Part shown: positions 41,262 to 51,121 of the stretch, in pieces
How positions within the stretch are numbered: position 1 is the stretch's first letter
Layout: each line of letters opens with the position of its first letter
Source of the DNA: a virus
DNA length: 64,000 nt
IMG/VR virus record: IMGVR_UViG_3300009550_000013
Coordinates: 1 to 64,000 of that record
Strand: one strand, 5' to 3'
The notes under the pieces: model-generated
Database searches by the model: none
Seen by the model: only the letters and a program-made list of their open reading frames with translations
Told to the model about the DNA's origin: nothing
Translations under genes and position numbers: made by a program

Positions 41262-42758
41262 ATGGCTGAATTAGATAATAATATATTAGTAGTATCTGAA
41301 CCATCTATTAGACCTATTTCAATTGAAGTACCTCGATTAGATGAAGACGAGGGAGGTGATAAACAAAGTAAAGCTTTCGGTACAGACGTTCCTAAAATTT
41401 CAGTAAATTCATACGATTTTCAAGAGGCAGATATTTTAAATTTTAAAATATCTGTAACTGATGCTTTACCTAGACTTTCCGTAAGAATAAAAGATTCTCA
41501 AGGTGCTTTTGATACTTCACAATATCCTAGAGACGGTGATGTCATTAGTGTTTATATAGGTTCAAAAAATCAAGAAACATTTAAAAGTATACACATGGAC
41601 TTTGATATAATTTCAATAAAGTCTCCTAAAAAAGGATTGCCACATAGTGAAAGAACTTATGGTTTTATAGGTGTTGCTAAAATACCTAAACTTTTTACAG
41701 AAGAGTGTAGGTCTTTTACTGAAGGAAATAGTTTAGAACACCTTGAACAAATTGCCTCTGATTTAGGTTTAGGATTGGCAACCAATATTAATTCTACTGA
41801 AGATGCTCAAATAAGAATTCAAGCATACGACAGAACTATTGACTTTATTAAAGGATTGGTCAACGCATCGTATGTTAAAGAAGAAGCTTTTCAAACGTTT
41901 TATATAGACCAATACTATTACTTAAATTTTATAGAAGTAAATAAAATATTTAATTCTAAAAATGTTAAAGGAGAAGATGGGCAAGACTTTATTACATCAT
42001 TTGACTTATCAGTTTCAGAAGATAAAGCAACTGAAGATAATGACCAAATAAAATCAAAATTGTATTTAACTAATAACATGTCAGCGGAAGGCACTGGTAA
42101 TAAAATATCTCAATGGTCTTTAACTAATAATTCGAGTACTGTATCACTACAGAACGGATACAAGAGGATACTACAGATGTACGATGAATTAGAGAGTGAT
42201 AAACTTATTGAGTTTGATATTGAATCTTATTCTAGTAAAAATTTAAGAGATTCTGAAGAACCTCTTAAAGGCAGAAGAGATGAAGACCATTATGAAAGCC
42301 ATGTAAAACATAAGTATATAGGAAGACAACAGGATTATAATAGAGAGGGAAATGTTCATTCTAACCATAAATATTCTATTCTTAATAATTATCAAAACTT
42401 AATAGAATTAGATAAAATTCAATTAACTGTAGAATTACAGTCTTTTAACCCAGGTCTTTATAGATTTCAAAAACTTCCAGTTGTAATGTATAATGTTGAA
42501 CCGCAAAAAGTTCAAGGTAATAAAAAAACCGATGAAGCATTAAAAGAAAAAGGTGTAAAAGCAGAAGAAAAAGCTTTTGATTTTGAAGACAAAGGAGAAT
42601 CTGATGTTGGGCAAGAAGCTCACCTAGATGATTTCGTGAGTGGGCATTACATAATAGGTGGAATAGAATATATATACAAACAAGGAGAGCGTTCTATTAG
42701 ACAAAGATTAACACTTCTTAGAAGAGAATGGCCAGTATTAGTAAATAGTATAAAATAA
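41262..42758 (+). CDS. Baseplate hub protein (gp27/gpD-like)
   Basis: A 498-residue protein with the arrangement of phage hub proteins. An early beta domain has V-T-D-A-L-P-R-L-S-V-R-I-K-D, followed by a central domain with H-L-E-Q-I-A-S-D-L-G-L and late barrel strands ending R-Q-R-L-T-L-L-R-R-E-W-P. Hub trimers sit on top of the spike encoded at 44247. Sequence likeness to T4 gp27 is not obvious by eye, so the call rests on pattern and position. Confidence 0.65.
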   Translation: MAELDNNILVVSEPSIRPISIEVPRLDEDEGGDKQSKAFGTDVPKISVNSYDFQEADILNFKISVTDALPRLSVRIKDSQGAFDTSQYPRDGDVISVYIGSKNQETFKSIHMDFDIISIKSPKKGLPHSERTYGFIGVAKIPKLFTEECRSFTEGNSLEHLEQIASDLGLGLATNINSTEDAQIRIQAYDRTIDFIKGLVNASYVKEEAFQTFYIDQYYYLNFIEVNKIFNSKNVKGEDGQDFITSFDLSVSEDKATEDNDQIKSKLYLTNNMSAEGTGNKISQWSLTNNSSTVSLQNGYKRILQMYDELESDKLIEFDIESYSSKNLRDSEEPLKGRRDEDHYESHVKHKYIGRQQDYNREGNVHSNHKYSILNNYQNLIELDKIQLTVELQSFNPGLYRFQKLPVVMYNVEPQKVQGNKKTDEALKEKGVKAEEKAFDFEDKGESDVGQEAHLDDFVSGHYIIGGIEYIYKQGERSIRQRLTLLRREWPVLVNSIK

Positions 42759-42759
42759 T

Positions 42760-44088
42760 ATGAGTAATTACAAAAAAGAAAGATTTAAGTTTCAAAAAGG
42801 ATATACGACACATAAGTATGGGGACCCAACATATCTTACATTTTTTATGCTTTTTGATTGGGGTGGTTCTCCTCTTTTTAACGGGAAAGCTGAACAATTT
42901 TTAAGAGAGGTATTAGTTGAACCAGAAAGAGCAGATAGTTTAGTTAGATTTACCCAACTTTTACAAAAATTAAATAAAGAAATGCCTTGGTATTTTTACG
43001 AGCTAGAAGGTTTCGAAAATATTTTTAAATTCGATGAATTTAAAGAAGCTTATAGAGGTACTGATGACGGGTTAAAAATAAAATGTACAGAGACTTTAGA
43101 TTTATCAATAGCAGGTCTTATGGATATGTATAGAAATATTGCATACGATATAAATAGATGGTGTAGAGTACTTCCAAGTAACCTTACGTATTTCAATATG
43201 TTTATTATTGTTTCTGATGCAAGAAATATAGCCAATAAAAAACTTAATACTACTAAAACCCAAACAAGTGATTTTGTAAAGCAAGATAGAGAATACACTG
43301 TAGTAAATAAAGATATTGCGTATACAGCTAGAGCCCATTTTATGGTAGGATTAAAAAAATGTTCTTTTAAAACTGATTCAGGTGTTGCAATATTTTCAGG
43401 ACTTTCACAAGTTGAGCCAAAAATGGCTGAAAATGAAATAGGTATTAATTATCAAATAGTAAAATATTATAGTAAGCAATATTTGAACGAATTTGAGGGA
43501 ATTATGGGTGCTAATAAGATACATGAATATCACACATCAAATCAAAATTCGAATGGAGAAACTGAAAGCTCAGGTGCTACTAGTGAAGGAGATAAAGTAA
43601 GTGGTAAAGAACAATCTGAAACTCAAGTTAATGGAGATACTAGAACAATAACAAAACCTGGTAAAAACATAGAAAGAATACAAGGTTATGGAGAGTCTAC
43701 TAATACAGAAAACCCAATTGCACCTAATGTTCCTAACACACTTGCGGAAAATCTGTTAGAAGATGCAATTGCAGCACTCGAAGGTGGAGCAGAGAGACTA
43801 ACACAAGATGCATTTGCTAAACTTCTTCTAGGTAATGTATATGGTTTAAATGCCGCAAGTAATATACAAGATGCTATTAGTGCTGGAAGCTTAAATGCCA
43901 TAAGAAATCTTGCAACTAAAACCATCGATGCTGTTTCTAAAGCTGAAAATTCAGTATCGAATGGTAAAGTGGGGATTGGCGATAATGTATTTCCAAATGT
44001 AACACCAGAGCAAGATTCTGATTTAGGAAACATATTTCCAAAAACTTCGCCAGAAAAAGATTCTGATTTAGGAAACATCAATGGATAA
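42760..44088 (+). CDS. Virion structural protein, tail region
   Basis: A 442-residue protein. The first 260 residues are globular, with many aromatics and motifs such as W-Y-F-Y-E-L-E-G and Y-D-I-N-R-W. A Ser/Gly/Glu linker (about 265-310) follows, then an Ala-rich helical C-terminus ending in two copies of F-P-x-x-x-P-E-x-D-S-D-L-G-N. It is between hub and spike genes, so it is probably a baseplate or tape-like component. No exact family recognised. Confidence 0.65.
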   Translation: MSNYKKERFKFQKGYTTHKYGDPTYLTFFMLFDWGGSPLFNGKAEQFLREVLVEPERADSLVRFTQLLQKLNKEMPWYFYELEGFENIFKFDEFKEAYRGTDDGLKIKCTETLDLSIAGLMDMYRNIAYDINRWCRVLPSNLTYFNMFIIVSDARNIANKKLNTTKTQTSDFVKQDREYTVVNKDIAYTARAHFMVGLKKCSFKTDSGVAIFSGLSQVEPKMAENEIGINYQIVKYYSKQYLNEFEGIMGANKIHEYHTSNQNSNGETESSGATSEGDKVSGKEQSETQVNGDTRTITKPGKNIERIQGYGESTNTENPIAPNVPNTLAENLLEDAIAALEGGAERLTQDAFAKLLLGNVYGLNAASNIQDAISAGSLNAIRNLATKTIDAVSKAENSVSNGKVGIGDNVFPNVTPEQDSDLGNIFPKTSPEKDSDLGNING

Positions 44089-44233
44089 AGAGCTAGAAAA
44101 CAAAATTTTAGAATTTTGTGAACATATAATGAATGGCAATTTAGAAATACTAAGAAAACCAGAAAATCTACAATTTTACTTAAACTATAGTACTGAAATA
44201 GAGGAGGCTCTTAAGAATAGTCCTAAAAAATAA
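44081..44233 (+). CDS. Small acidic protein between hub and spike genes
   Basis: A 50-residue ORF (M-D-K-E-L-E-N-K-I-L and onward) overlapping the previous stop by eight bases and ending 13 bases before the spike gene. Helical and acidic. The overlap and tight fit support translation. Unknown function. Confidence 0.6.
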   Translation: MDKELENKILEFCEHIMNGNLEILRKPENLQFYLNYSTEIEEALKNSPKK

Positions 44234-44246
44234 GATAAATATATTA

Positions 44247-44930
44247 ATGGAAGCTCAAGATTTACAGAAAGATAATTTAAGAGATAGTCACTGGATAGGA
44301 GAGGTTGTAGATAACGCAGACCCTCTTTTAGATGGAAGGTGTAGAGTAAAAGTTTTTGGAAAATTCGATAATATTCCTAATAGCTCTATTCCTTGGGCTA
44401 GTCCCTCTAATAGAAATACTCCAGGTGCACATGCTATTCCAAGAGTTGGAGATATAGTTGCAATTATTTTTGATAATGGAGATATTTATCACCCTGAATA
44501 TATCTATCAAGTTAATCAAAATTCTGATTTAAAATCAGATATTTTATCAGAAAGTGGAGCACCACAAGACTGTATATCTTTAGTATATGATGCTGCTAGA
44601 AATCTAAGAGCTTATTATAGTCCTGAAAAAGGTTTTATAGTAACTACAGGCGTTGGTGCTGAAGAATCTCCCTTAATTCAACTAGATGCTGAAAATAGAA
44701 TTTATCTTTTTACAGAAAATGAAGTAGAAGTAAAAGCTCCTAGAACATATATAAACAGCCCTAATATTGAATTAGGAGAACAGGCAGCGGAACAAGTAAT
44801 TAAAGGAAATACTTTTCAAGCTTTATTTAATGCACATACACATGGTAGTGCAGCTCCTGGAGCACCAACCACCCCTCCTATTATACCTTTAAGTGGGGCT
44901 GAATTAAGTCAAGTAACTAAAACTCAATAA
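44247..44930 (+). CDS. Central spike protein (gp5/gpV-like)
   Basis: A 227-residue spike. The N-terminal OB-fold (about 15-95) contains W-I-G-E-V-V-D-N-A-D-P and R-V-G-D-I-V-A-I-I-F-D-N-G-D, typical of Phage_base_V/VgrG. A beta-helical stalk with Y-I-N-S-P-N-I-E-L-G follows, then H-T-H-G-S-A-A-P-G-A-P-T, the usual spike end. No lysozyme domain is inserted, unlike T4 gp5. It forms the trimeric membrane-piercing needle under the hub. Confidence 0.88.
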   Translation: MEAQDLQKDNLRDSHWIGEVVDNADPLLDGRCRVKVFGKFDNIPNSSIPWASPSNRNTPGAHAIPRVGDIVAIIFDNGDIYHPEYIYQVNQNSDLKSDILSESGAPQDCISLVYDAARNLRAYYSPEKGFIVTTGVGAEESPLIQLDAENRIYLFTENEVEVKAPRTYINSPNIELGEQAAEQVIKGNTFQALFNAHTHGSAAPGAPTTPPIIPLSGAELSQVTKTQ

Positions 44931-44931
44931 A

Positions 44932-45411
44932 ATGTTAGATAAAAACTCATTAAAATCTAAAATAGAATCAAGAATTAAAGACCTCGAAGAGAAGCTAGCT
45001 AAAAAATTAGCAGGTGGTGATAGCAATGTTAGAAATGGAGATTTTATTTCTGAAGAATACGGTACTGAAGAGCTAGTTATACCTCCAGCAGGTCTTTATA
45101 AGGCACAAAGAGATATAGATAAATGGTATCAAGATAATTTAGAACCTCCTGGTGTAAACCAAGATAATTTTAAAAAGAAGCAATGGAAAAACTTTGCAGA
45201 TCAAATGTCAAAGCAAATATCTAAAGAATTAATTGATGTTTTATCAAAAGAACTTTCTAAAATTATATCGGAAGAAATAGATGATTATGTAAAAGATGCA
45301 GACATTAAATTAACAATACCTTCTGGGTTTTTGCAACTACAGAGTCCAGCCGGACCTGCAACAAATGCTGCACCTATCACGCTTAGTGCAATGAACTTTA
45401 CATTAAAATAA
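44932..45411 (+). CDS. Small structural protein beside spike
   Basis: A 159-residue helical protein with a beta C-terminus (L-T-I-P-S-G-F-L-Q-L-Q-S-P-A-G-P-A) like a spike stalk or tip repeat. It begins one base after the spike stop. It may be a tip or hub accessory protein; exact role unknown. Confidence 0.65.
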   Translation: MLDKNSLKSKIESRIKDLEEKLAKKLAGGDSNVRNGDFISEEYGTEELVIPPAGLYKAQRDIDKWYQDNLEPPGVNQDNFKKKQWKNFADQMSKQISKELIDVLSKELSKIISEEIDDYVKDADIKLTIPSGFLQLQSPAGPATNAAPITLSAMNFTLK

Positions 45412-45416
45412 TAAAA

Positions 45417-45425
45417 GATATATAC
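45417..45425 (+). promoter_or_regulatory. Putative promoter GATATATAC
   Basis: A near match to GATATATAA, 31 bases before the S1-protein ATG at 45448. Spacing fits the other sites. Confidence 0.35.
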
Positions 45426-45447
45426 TTAAACCTTAAAAACAAAAAAA

Positions 45448-46662
45448 ATGATTAACAAATCTGACGCCGAGTGGTATGATGCCAACGGAAATTTTGATTG
45501 GGAAGGCTATGAAGCTACATGCCCATCAGTGATTAGGAAAGGAAATCCTCACATTAAAACAAAAAATCCAAAACACAAAGTATTCTGTAGAGAAAGTTAT
45601 GCTCAAGAATTATATGACAAATATAATAAACATGAGGAAGACACCAATACTATTTCTAAAATAGAGCAAGGAAGACAATACTCTGGAGTTATTTATTCCA
45701 GTAAAGATAGCGTCGCTACTGTAGATATTGGCTATAGACAATTAGTTTTTATTAACCTTCAGAAAGAAGACTCTGTATTTAGAGAATTAGGAAAAACAAT
45801 AGGAACTGAAGTAGACGTTACGATAACTTCTGACCCATTTGATGATTCAGTTTCTTTATATGGCTCATTGACTGAAGGCGCCAGAAAGAAAACTTTTACA
45901 GAAATGCAGACTGCAATTAAGACACAAGATACTGCTTGGAGTGGTAATGTTACTAGAATGATGGAAGAAGCGGGTTATATTGTAAGAGTAAATGGAATAG
46001 ACTGTTTTATGCCAGGAAGCTTAGCAGGAATAAATAAGCTACACGACTTCACTTCTATTTTAGATAAAGATTTATATGTTGTACCTGTAAGTTTTAGTAA
46101 AGAAAAAGGAACTATTGTTGTTTCTCATAGGTCATATTTAAAAACTTTAATTCCAGAAAGTATTGAAAGGCTTAAAGAAAATTTAACTCAAGAAATTACA
46201 GGAACCGTAACAGGAAGTGCGAAATATGGTGTATTTTGTGAATTTAATCAGTGTTTAACTGGTATGATTCATGTAAATGATTTAGAGCCTGACGTATTAA
46301 CGCGCCATAAAAATAGAGAAATTATTGCTGGTGAAGAAATAACTTTCAGAATTAAAGATATTATTTCTAATGAAAAAATAACGCTTACTCAAAAAGAAGA
46401 GTTACAAGTTAATCCATGGTTAAAGATAAATGAAAAATTTAAACCTAATTCAGAAGTTTTAGCTACGGTAAAATCATGTAAAGATTATGGATTATTTATT
46501 GAAATAGAAGAAGGAGTTGTTGGTTTATTACATATTAGTGAATTTGAAAACACTGAAGCTTTAAAAGCATATAAACCTAAACATCAGATTAAAGTTATAA
46601 TAACTAGAATAGAAGAAGACACCAAAAAAGTTTTCTTAAAACTTCCAGTTGAAGTAGAGTAG
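45448..46662 (+). CDS. Ribosomal protein S1-like RNA-binding protein
   Basis: A 404-residue protein with four S1-type OB folds at about 75-140, 162-228, 248-315 and 335-398. The last two are canonical: G-T-V-T-G-S-A-K-Y-G-V-F-C-E and A-T-V-K-S-C-K-D-Y-G-L-F-I-E with L-L-H-I-S-E. The first two are degenerate. The N-terminal 70 residues are unrelated. S1 brings mRNA to the 30S subunit, so a phage S1-like protein could favour phage mRNAs, in line with the phage bS21. Odd location inside the baseplate module, with its own promoter-like motif. Confidence 0.88.
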   Translation: MINKSDAEWYDANGNFDWEGYEATCPSVIRKGNPHIKTKNPKHKVFCRESYAQELYDKYNKHEEDTNTISKIEQGRQYSGVIYSSKDSVATVDIGYRQLVFINLQKEDSVFRELGKTIGTEVDVTITSDPFDDSVSLYGSLTEGARKKTFTEMQTAIKTQDTAWSGNVTRMMEEAGYIVRVNGIDCFMPGSLAGINKLHDFTSILDKDLYVVPVSFSKEKGTIVVSHRSYLKTLIPESIERLKENLTQEITGTVTGSAKYGVFCEFNQCLTGMIHVNDLEPDVLTRHKNREIIAGEEITFRIKDIISNEKITLTQKEELQVNPWLKINEKFKPNSEVLATVKSCKDYGLFIEIEEGVVGLLHISEFENTEALKAYKPKHQIKVIITRIEEDTKKVFLKLPVEVE

Positions 46663-46692
46663 ACTTGCAATATTATATTATTAGATTATTGT

Positions 46693-46704
46693 GATATATA
46701 AAAA
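46693..46704 (+). promoter_or_regulatory. Putative promoter GATATATAAAAA
   Basis: GATATATAAAAA lies 27 bases before the ATG at 46720; strong match to the recurring motif. Confidence 0.45.
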
Positions 46705-46719
46705 AAGTAAAAGTATCAC

Positions 46720-48033
46720 ATGCTCACGTATCAAATTGTTAATGACACTCAAAAAGAAGACATTCTAGAAATGGGATTGGTTGGAGTAGAGTTTGAATTT
46801 TACTCCAACCTACCTCTTGAAAAAACACGTGAATCTCTTTCTTCTCTTTTAAATAAAAAAATTAGAATTGAGGATAAAGCTCACAGTGATTTTAAACCTA
46901 CTGATAAAGAATTTAAGTTAGAACCTGATATGTCAGGTGGTAAAGGACTTGTAGAATTAGTTACAGGCGCTATCTCATACGGTAATGCCAGAAAAATGAT
47001 TATTGATACTTTAGCTTGGATAGATAAGAATGGATATACAACTGAAAAATCATCAATTCATTTAAACGTAAGTTTTGATTCTAAAAAAGTTAATAAGCCT
47101 GAGTTTATTCAAAGAATGGACCCTTTAAAATTTATATTAGATTTTAATGAAGACGAAGTGTATAAAATGTTTCCAAATAGAAAAGATAGTGTATATGCTA
47201 AATCTATTAAGTGGTGCGTACCTAAAATAGAAGCTAGTTATTTTAATGGTCAGCAAATAAATCCTAAATCTTTTGATTTTCCAAAAGAAAAATACTATGG
47301 AGTAAACTTTGAAAAATTATCACTCGGTTATTTAGAATTTAGGTATATTGGAGGTAAAGATTATCAAAAAAAGACTTCAAATGTTTTATATTTATTAGAT
47401 AGGTTTTTATTTCAATTATGGCATTCTTCCACGAATAAAAATTATACTCAATTAAATCTTTTAGAATTAAAGAGGATATTAAATAAAAATGAGCCGTATA
47501 CTGCAATTCTTAAAGATTTTAAAAAAATAAATAAATACTATCCGGAATTAAAATTATCAGTTGACTTAAAAACTTCAGATAAAATAATATCTTTATATTG
47601 GGATAAAATAAAATTTAGTGTAGTTAGGTTAATTAGCCATGGTAGTATTTCTAAAGGATTTATAAATTATGATAGTGATATAGGTAGGGTTCAAATTAAA
47701 GATGGTACTTTAGAAAATTGCTTTGATTTAGATAATTATGATTTTATAGATTGCCGACTTACTGGAACATTTTCTTTTTGTGATTTTTTTAGAACAGAAA
47801 TAGAAAATTCAGAATTAAAAAGATGTAATTTTTATCAAAATAGCTTAATTAAATCGTCAAAGATAGAATCTAGTTATGTAAGTAAAGAGTGTGAGGCTAC
47901 AAATTGTTATGTTTATCAATGGGATAGTATATTTAAAGGCAGAATGATCGGTGGTATATTTAGAAATGGGAAGATAAGTAAGTCTGCAAAATTTGATAAA
48001 ACTGAAATAATAAATAGTAAAAAAATAAATTAA
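46720..48033 (+). CDS. Amidoligase-like protein with pentapeptide-like tail
   Basis: A 437-residue protein. Residues about 15-130 fit the amidoligase (glutamine-synthetase fold) layout: G-V-E-F-E-F, then E-P-D-M-S-G-G-K-G-L-V-E-L-V-T-G, and S-S-I-H-L-N-V-S-F-D. The C-terminal 110 residues form a ladder of short repeats with C, F and N at regular spacing (F-I-D-C-R-L, F-S-F-C-D-F, L-K-R-C-N-F), like a pentapeptide right-handed helix. Amidoligases join amines to carboxylates using ATP, and in phages are thought to modify peptides or cell-wall parts. Substrate unknown. Confidence 0.7.
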   Translation: MLTYQIVNDTQKEDILEMGLVGVEFEFYSNLPLEKTRESLSSLLNKKIRIEDKAHSDFKPTDKEFKLEPDMSGGKGLVELVTGAISYGNARKMIIDTLAWIDKNGYTTEKSSIHLNVSFDSKKVNKPEFIQRMDPLKFILDFNEDEVYKMFPNRKDSVYAKSIKWCVPKIEASYFNGQQINPKSFDFPKEKYYGVNFEKLSLGYLEFRYIGGKDYQKKTSNVLYLLDRFLFQLWHSSTNKNYTQLNLLELKRILNKNEPYTAILKDFKKINKYYPELKLSVDLKTSDKIISLYWDKIKFSVVRLISHGSISKGFINYDSDIGRVQIKDGTLENCFDLDNYDFIDCRLTGTFSFCDFFRTEIENSELKRCNFYQNSLIKSSKIESSYVSKECEATNCYVYQWDSIFKGRMIGGIFRNGKISKSAKFDKTEIINSKKIN

Positions 48034-48034
48034 A

Positions 48035-48877
48035 ATGGCGAAAATAAGAACAGGACAGGCTGGTGATTTTGAAAATGAAAGAGATTTTGGAACAGAGTGT
48101 TTAAATGATTTTTTAGCTGAAATTGGCTCAGAAATTACAGGTGCATGTATGGTTCCTTTAAATTTACCGGAACCAGAAGTAAAAAATATAGTGAAGCGAG
48201 CTATTAAATGGTTTAGAAAAAATTATGAATATAGTTTAAGAGAAAACTATTATCACGTTCCTAAAGAAGTTTTTTCATCTAGTTATTTTAAAGATAACAG
48301 ATGTGTTAATTTTGCAGAAGCAGGTACTGATGGTTCTGGAGAGGTTTTTTCTATTTATGGTGTATACGACTTGGCATCTGGATGGAATCAAGGAGGAAGT
48401 GGTCTAGACTTAAGATTCACAGAAGGAAATGATTTTGCAATAGACAAGATGTTATTTAGAAATGCATTTGAAGGAGCAGGGGCTTCGGAATCTGCAGAAG
48501 AGTTACAATACTATGTAATTAATCAAAGTTATTTTGACATGGCTAGACAGATATTAGAAAATCCTTTAAGTTTTCATTATTCTAGATTAACTGGAGAATT
48601 AAAATTTATGGGAGATACTCCTAAAGGCGATGTTATTTTAGAACTTTATGAAAGTATTCCAGACTGCGCTCTTTATGACGATGAAATCTTTTTTAGATAT
48701 GTTGCTGCTAAAGTAAAAGTAGCTATAGGTTCTAAATTATCGGTATTTAAGTTTTCTTTACCAGGCGGTGTAGAAATAGACTATGATGGAATTCTTTCTA
48801 TGGGACAAGAAGAATTAGAAGCTGTAAAAGAAGAAATAAAAGGTGATGAAGGAGTAGATTGGATGTTTCACTCTTAA
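48035..48877 (+). CDS. Virion structural protein upstream of gp25
   Basis: A 280-residue acidic protein beginning one base after the amidoligase stop. It has E-V-K-N-I-V-K-R-A-I-K-W-F near the N-terminus and F-R-Y-V-A-A-K-V-K-V-A-I-G near the C-terminus. I recall similar proteins beside baseplate genes of T4-like phages, but the role is not established to my knowledge. Position suggests a baseplate or neck component. Confidence 0.65.
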   Translation: MAKIRTGQAGDFENERDFGTECLNDFLAEIGSEITGACMVPLNLPEPEVKNIVKRAIKWFRKNYEYSLRENYYHVPKEVFSSSYFKDNRCVNFAEAGTDGSGEVFSIYGVYDLASGWNQGGSGLDLRFTEGNDFAIDKMLFRNAFEGAGASESAEELQYYVINQSYFDMARQILENPLSFHYSRLTGELKFMGDTPKGDVILELYESIPDCALYDDEIFFRYVAAKVKVAIGSKLSVFKFSLPGGVEIDYDGILSMGQEELEAVKEEIKGDEGVDWMFHS

Positions 48878-48896
48878 AAAATTAGATAAATAATCT

Positions 48897-49253
48897 ATGG
48901 AATTATATGTTAAAACAATAGAAGACCCAAATCACGATGTAAATATGGTTCATGTTGAAAATGAGATAGCTCAGCTCATGGTTCAAATAGAAACTATGCT
49001 TTTTACAGATAGAGGTACTGTTTTAGGAAGTCCTAATTTTGGAGCAAGCTTAGAAAGTATGATATATGAGCTAAATGCAAATGGAGAACAAATAAAAAGT
49101 CTTATTAACGAACAAATGGACATGTATATACCATTAGCTGAAAAATTTGATACTAGAGTAGATGTTACATTCCAAAGAGGGCAAATAAGAGATATTGCAA
49201 ATATAAATATAACAATAGATGCACAATATTTAGTTGTGGTCACATTAGAATAA
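48897..49253 (+). CDS. Baseplate wedge protein gp25
   Basis: A 118-residue gp25-like (GPW/gp25 family) protein. The core L-F-T-D-R-G-T-V-L-G-S-P-N-F-G-A-S-L fits the family. gp25 links the wedge to the sheath start in T4 and contractile injection systems. Length is normal. It is followed 11 bases later by gp6, the conserved order in contractile tails. Confidence 0.85.
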   Translation: MELYVKTIEDPNHDVNMVHVENEIAQLMVQIETMLFTDRGTVLGSPNFGASLESMIYELNANGEQIKSLINEQMDMYIPLAEKFDTRVDVTFQRGQIRDIANINITIDAQYLVVVTLE

Positions 49254-49264
49254 TAATTAAAAAA

Positions 49265-51121
49265 ATGGCTGAATTAAAATTTTTAAAGAAAGCAAGAGTT
49301 AATGCTAAACAAATATTTGACGATGCTTCAAATTACATAGGAAGAGTATATGGTAGGGCAGGAGACTTTCTTACAACAGCTTCTCCATTCGCACAAATAT
49401 TAGAGGTGATGTCTGAAATGAATGAAATGCTTATGTTCTACATAGAAGATTCTACAGTAGAACAAAACATATATACAGCTCAACAACCAGAATCTATATA
49501 TGGTTTAGCTAGACTTGCAGGGCACGATCCGACTAGAGGTTTTGCAGCAACCGGAGAAATAAGATTTAGATGGAAACCAGGAGCAGCAACAGATGTTGCA
49601 GGTAACAATTTAATAATACCAGTAAATACTAAAATAACTTTTGAAAATAATGGACTTACATATTTTTTAAGGACTCAAAAAGATGAATTTCTTTTACCTA
49701 AATCTTCTAACGGATGGGTTCAAGCTAGTATTATGCAAGGTGAGTTAGAGTCACAAAATGTTACTGGAACTGGAGAAAAACTCCAAAGCTTTAATGTTAA
49801 AGTAAGCGGAACAACAGACCATAATCTTATTAAAGTTTCTGTAAATGGGGAATTATGGACTAAATTTGAAAGTCTTTATGAAATGAGGCCTACTGATAAA
49901 GGAGTCTTAATAAAAACTGGTATTAGTGGAGGAATTGATATTTATTTCGGTACTGGTAATTTTGGGTTAATTCCACCAAATGGCTCTACTATAGAAATAC
50001 AATATTTGAAATGTGAAGGGGCTGCTGGTAATTTGAATCAGTCTGGAGATTTAACTTTTAAATGGAGTGATGAAGGTAGTGATTCTGTAGGAGATGATTA
50101 CGACTTAAATGAATTATTAGATTCTGAAGTTTTAGTTTCACCTTTCATGGGAGCAGATCCAGAATCTACTGAATTTACAAAAATGCTTACACCAATGGCT
50201 AGTAGAAGTTTTGTATTATCAAACCCTGATAATTATGAGTATTTTCTGTCTAAGTATGCTCAATTTAGTTACTTAGACGCATACAACACGACTGAAGATG
50301 GTTATTTAGATGACGATAACGTTATTTATATTTTTGCTATTCCAGATTTAGAAAAAAGACTATTAAGTGGAACTGATTATTTTTCAGTTCCTTTTGAAGA
50401 ATTCTTTTTTAGTAAAGAAGAGACTGATAGATTTATTGGAGTTATAGAAGATAGTGGTCAACAAATGGTTACTAGTGAAGCTGTTTTTGTTGAGCCAAAA
50501 GCTGTTAAATACAGAATGGATATATCTATAAGATGGTTTGAAGGTTTTAAACAGGAAGATATTTTTAATGACATTAGAGCTGCAATTAGTAATTATTTAA
50601 TAAAAGTAACACGAAGAGATAAGCTTCCTAAAAGTGACATTGTTGCATTAATTGAAGGGGTTGAGGGTGTTGATGCCGTAAATGTTCAGTTTGTTTCAAG
50701 TATTGAAGAAGAGGCCAGAAGAAATGGATATTATACTTACAAAAAAGTTACAGTTACCCCCACAACACCCGAACTTCTAGGAAAAGAAGGTGAACAAAAA
50801 AGATTGGTGTTCTTTAAAAGAACAGAAGAAATTAAAAAAATAACGCTTGACCAACCAGACATGTTGATTCCTGTATCAGGAGGAGAAAAAGCAATTTCTG
50901 ATTGGTATGATAAAATAGGTTTAGATAAATATGGTGATATCATTTTAGATAAAGATGAAGTTGCTGTATTTAGAGGTAACTGGGAAGATAGAGAAGGTAA
51001 TTTTGTAAAAGATGAACCTTCTACGGGAGAAATGAGTGCATTGTCAGTTTATTTTGATAATCCTCCAGTTCCTAGAACTATTTATAGCAGAATTCAAGCA
51101 GGAAATAGAAGAGGATTATAA
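49265..51121 (+). CDS. Baseplate wedge protein gp6-like (gpJ family)
   Basis: A 618-residue protein right after gp25. The N-terminal helical region, the middle beta region and the late K-Y-R-M-D-I-S-I-R-W-F, D-I-R-A-A-I-S-N-Y, L-P-K-S-D-I-V-A-L-I-E-G-V-E-G-V-D-A pattern are typical of the baseplate J/gp6 family. In T4, gp6 forms the ring that holds the wedges together. Its last base overlaps the first of the next gene. Confidence 0.82.
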   Translation: MAELKFLKKARVNAKQIFDDASNYIGRVYGRAGDFLTTASPFAQILEVMSEMNEMLMFYIEDSTVEQNIYTAQQPESIYGLARLAGHDPTRGFAATGEIRFRWKPGAATDVAGNNLIIPVNTKITFENNGLTYFLRTQKDEFLLPKSSNGWVQASIMQGELESQNVTGTGEKLQSFNVKVSGTTDHNLIKVSVNGELWTKFESLYEMRPTDKGVLIKTGISGGIDIYFGTGNFGLIPPNGSTIEIQYLKCEGAAGNLNQSGDLTFKWSDEGSDSVGDDYDLNELLDSEVLVSPFMGADPESTEFTKMLTPMASRSFVLSNPDNYEYFLSKYAQFSYLDAYNTTEDGYLDDDNVIYIFAIPDLEKRLLSGTDYFSVPFEEFFFSKEETDRFIGVIEDSGQQMVTSEAVFVEPKAVKYRMDISIRWFEGFKQEDIFNDIRAAISNYLIKVTRRDKLPKSDIVALIEGVEGVDAVNVQFVSSIEEEARRNGYYTYKKVTVTPTTPELLGKEGEQKRLVFFKRTEEIKKITLDQPDMLIPVSGGEKAISDWYDKIGLDKYGDIILDKDEVAVFRGNWEDREGNFVKDEPSTGEMSALSVYFDNPPVPRTIYSRIQAGNRRGL

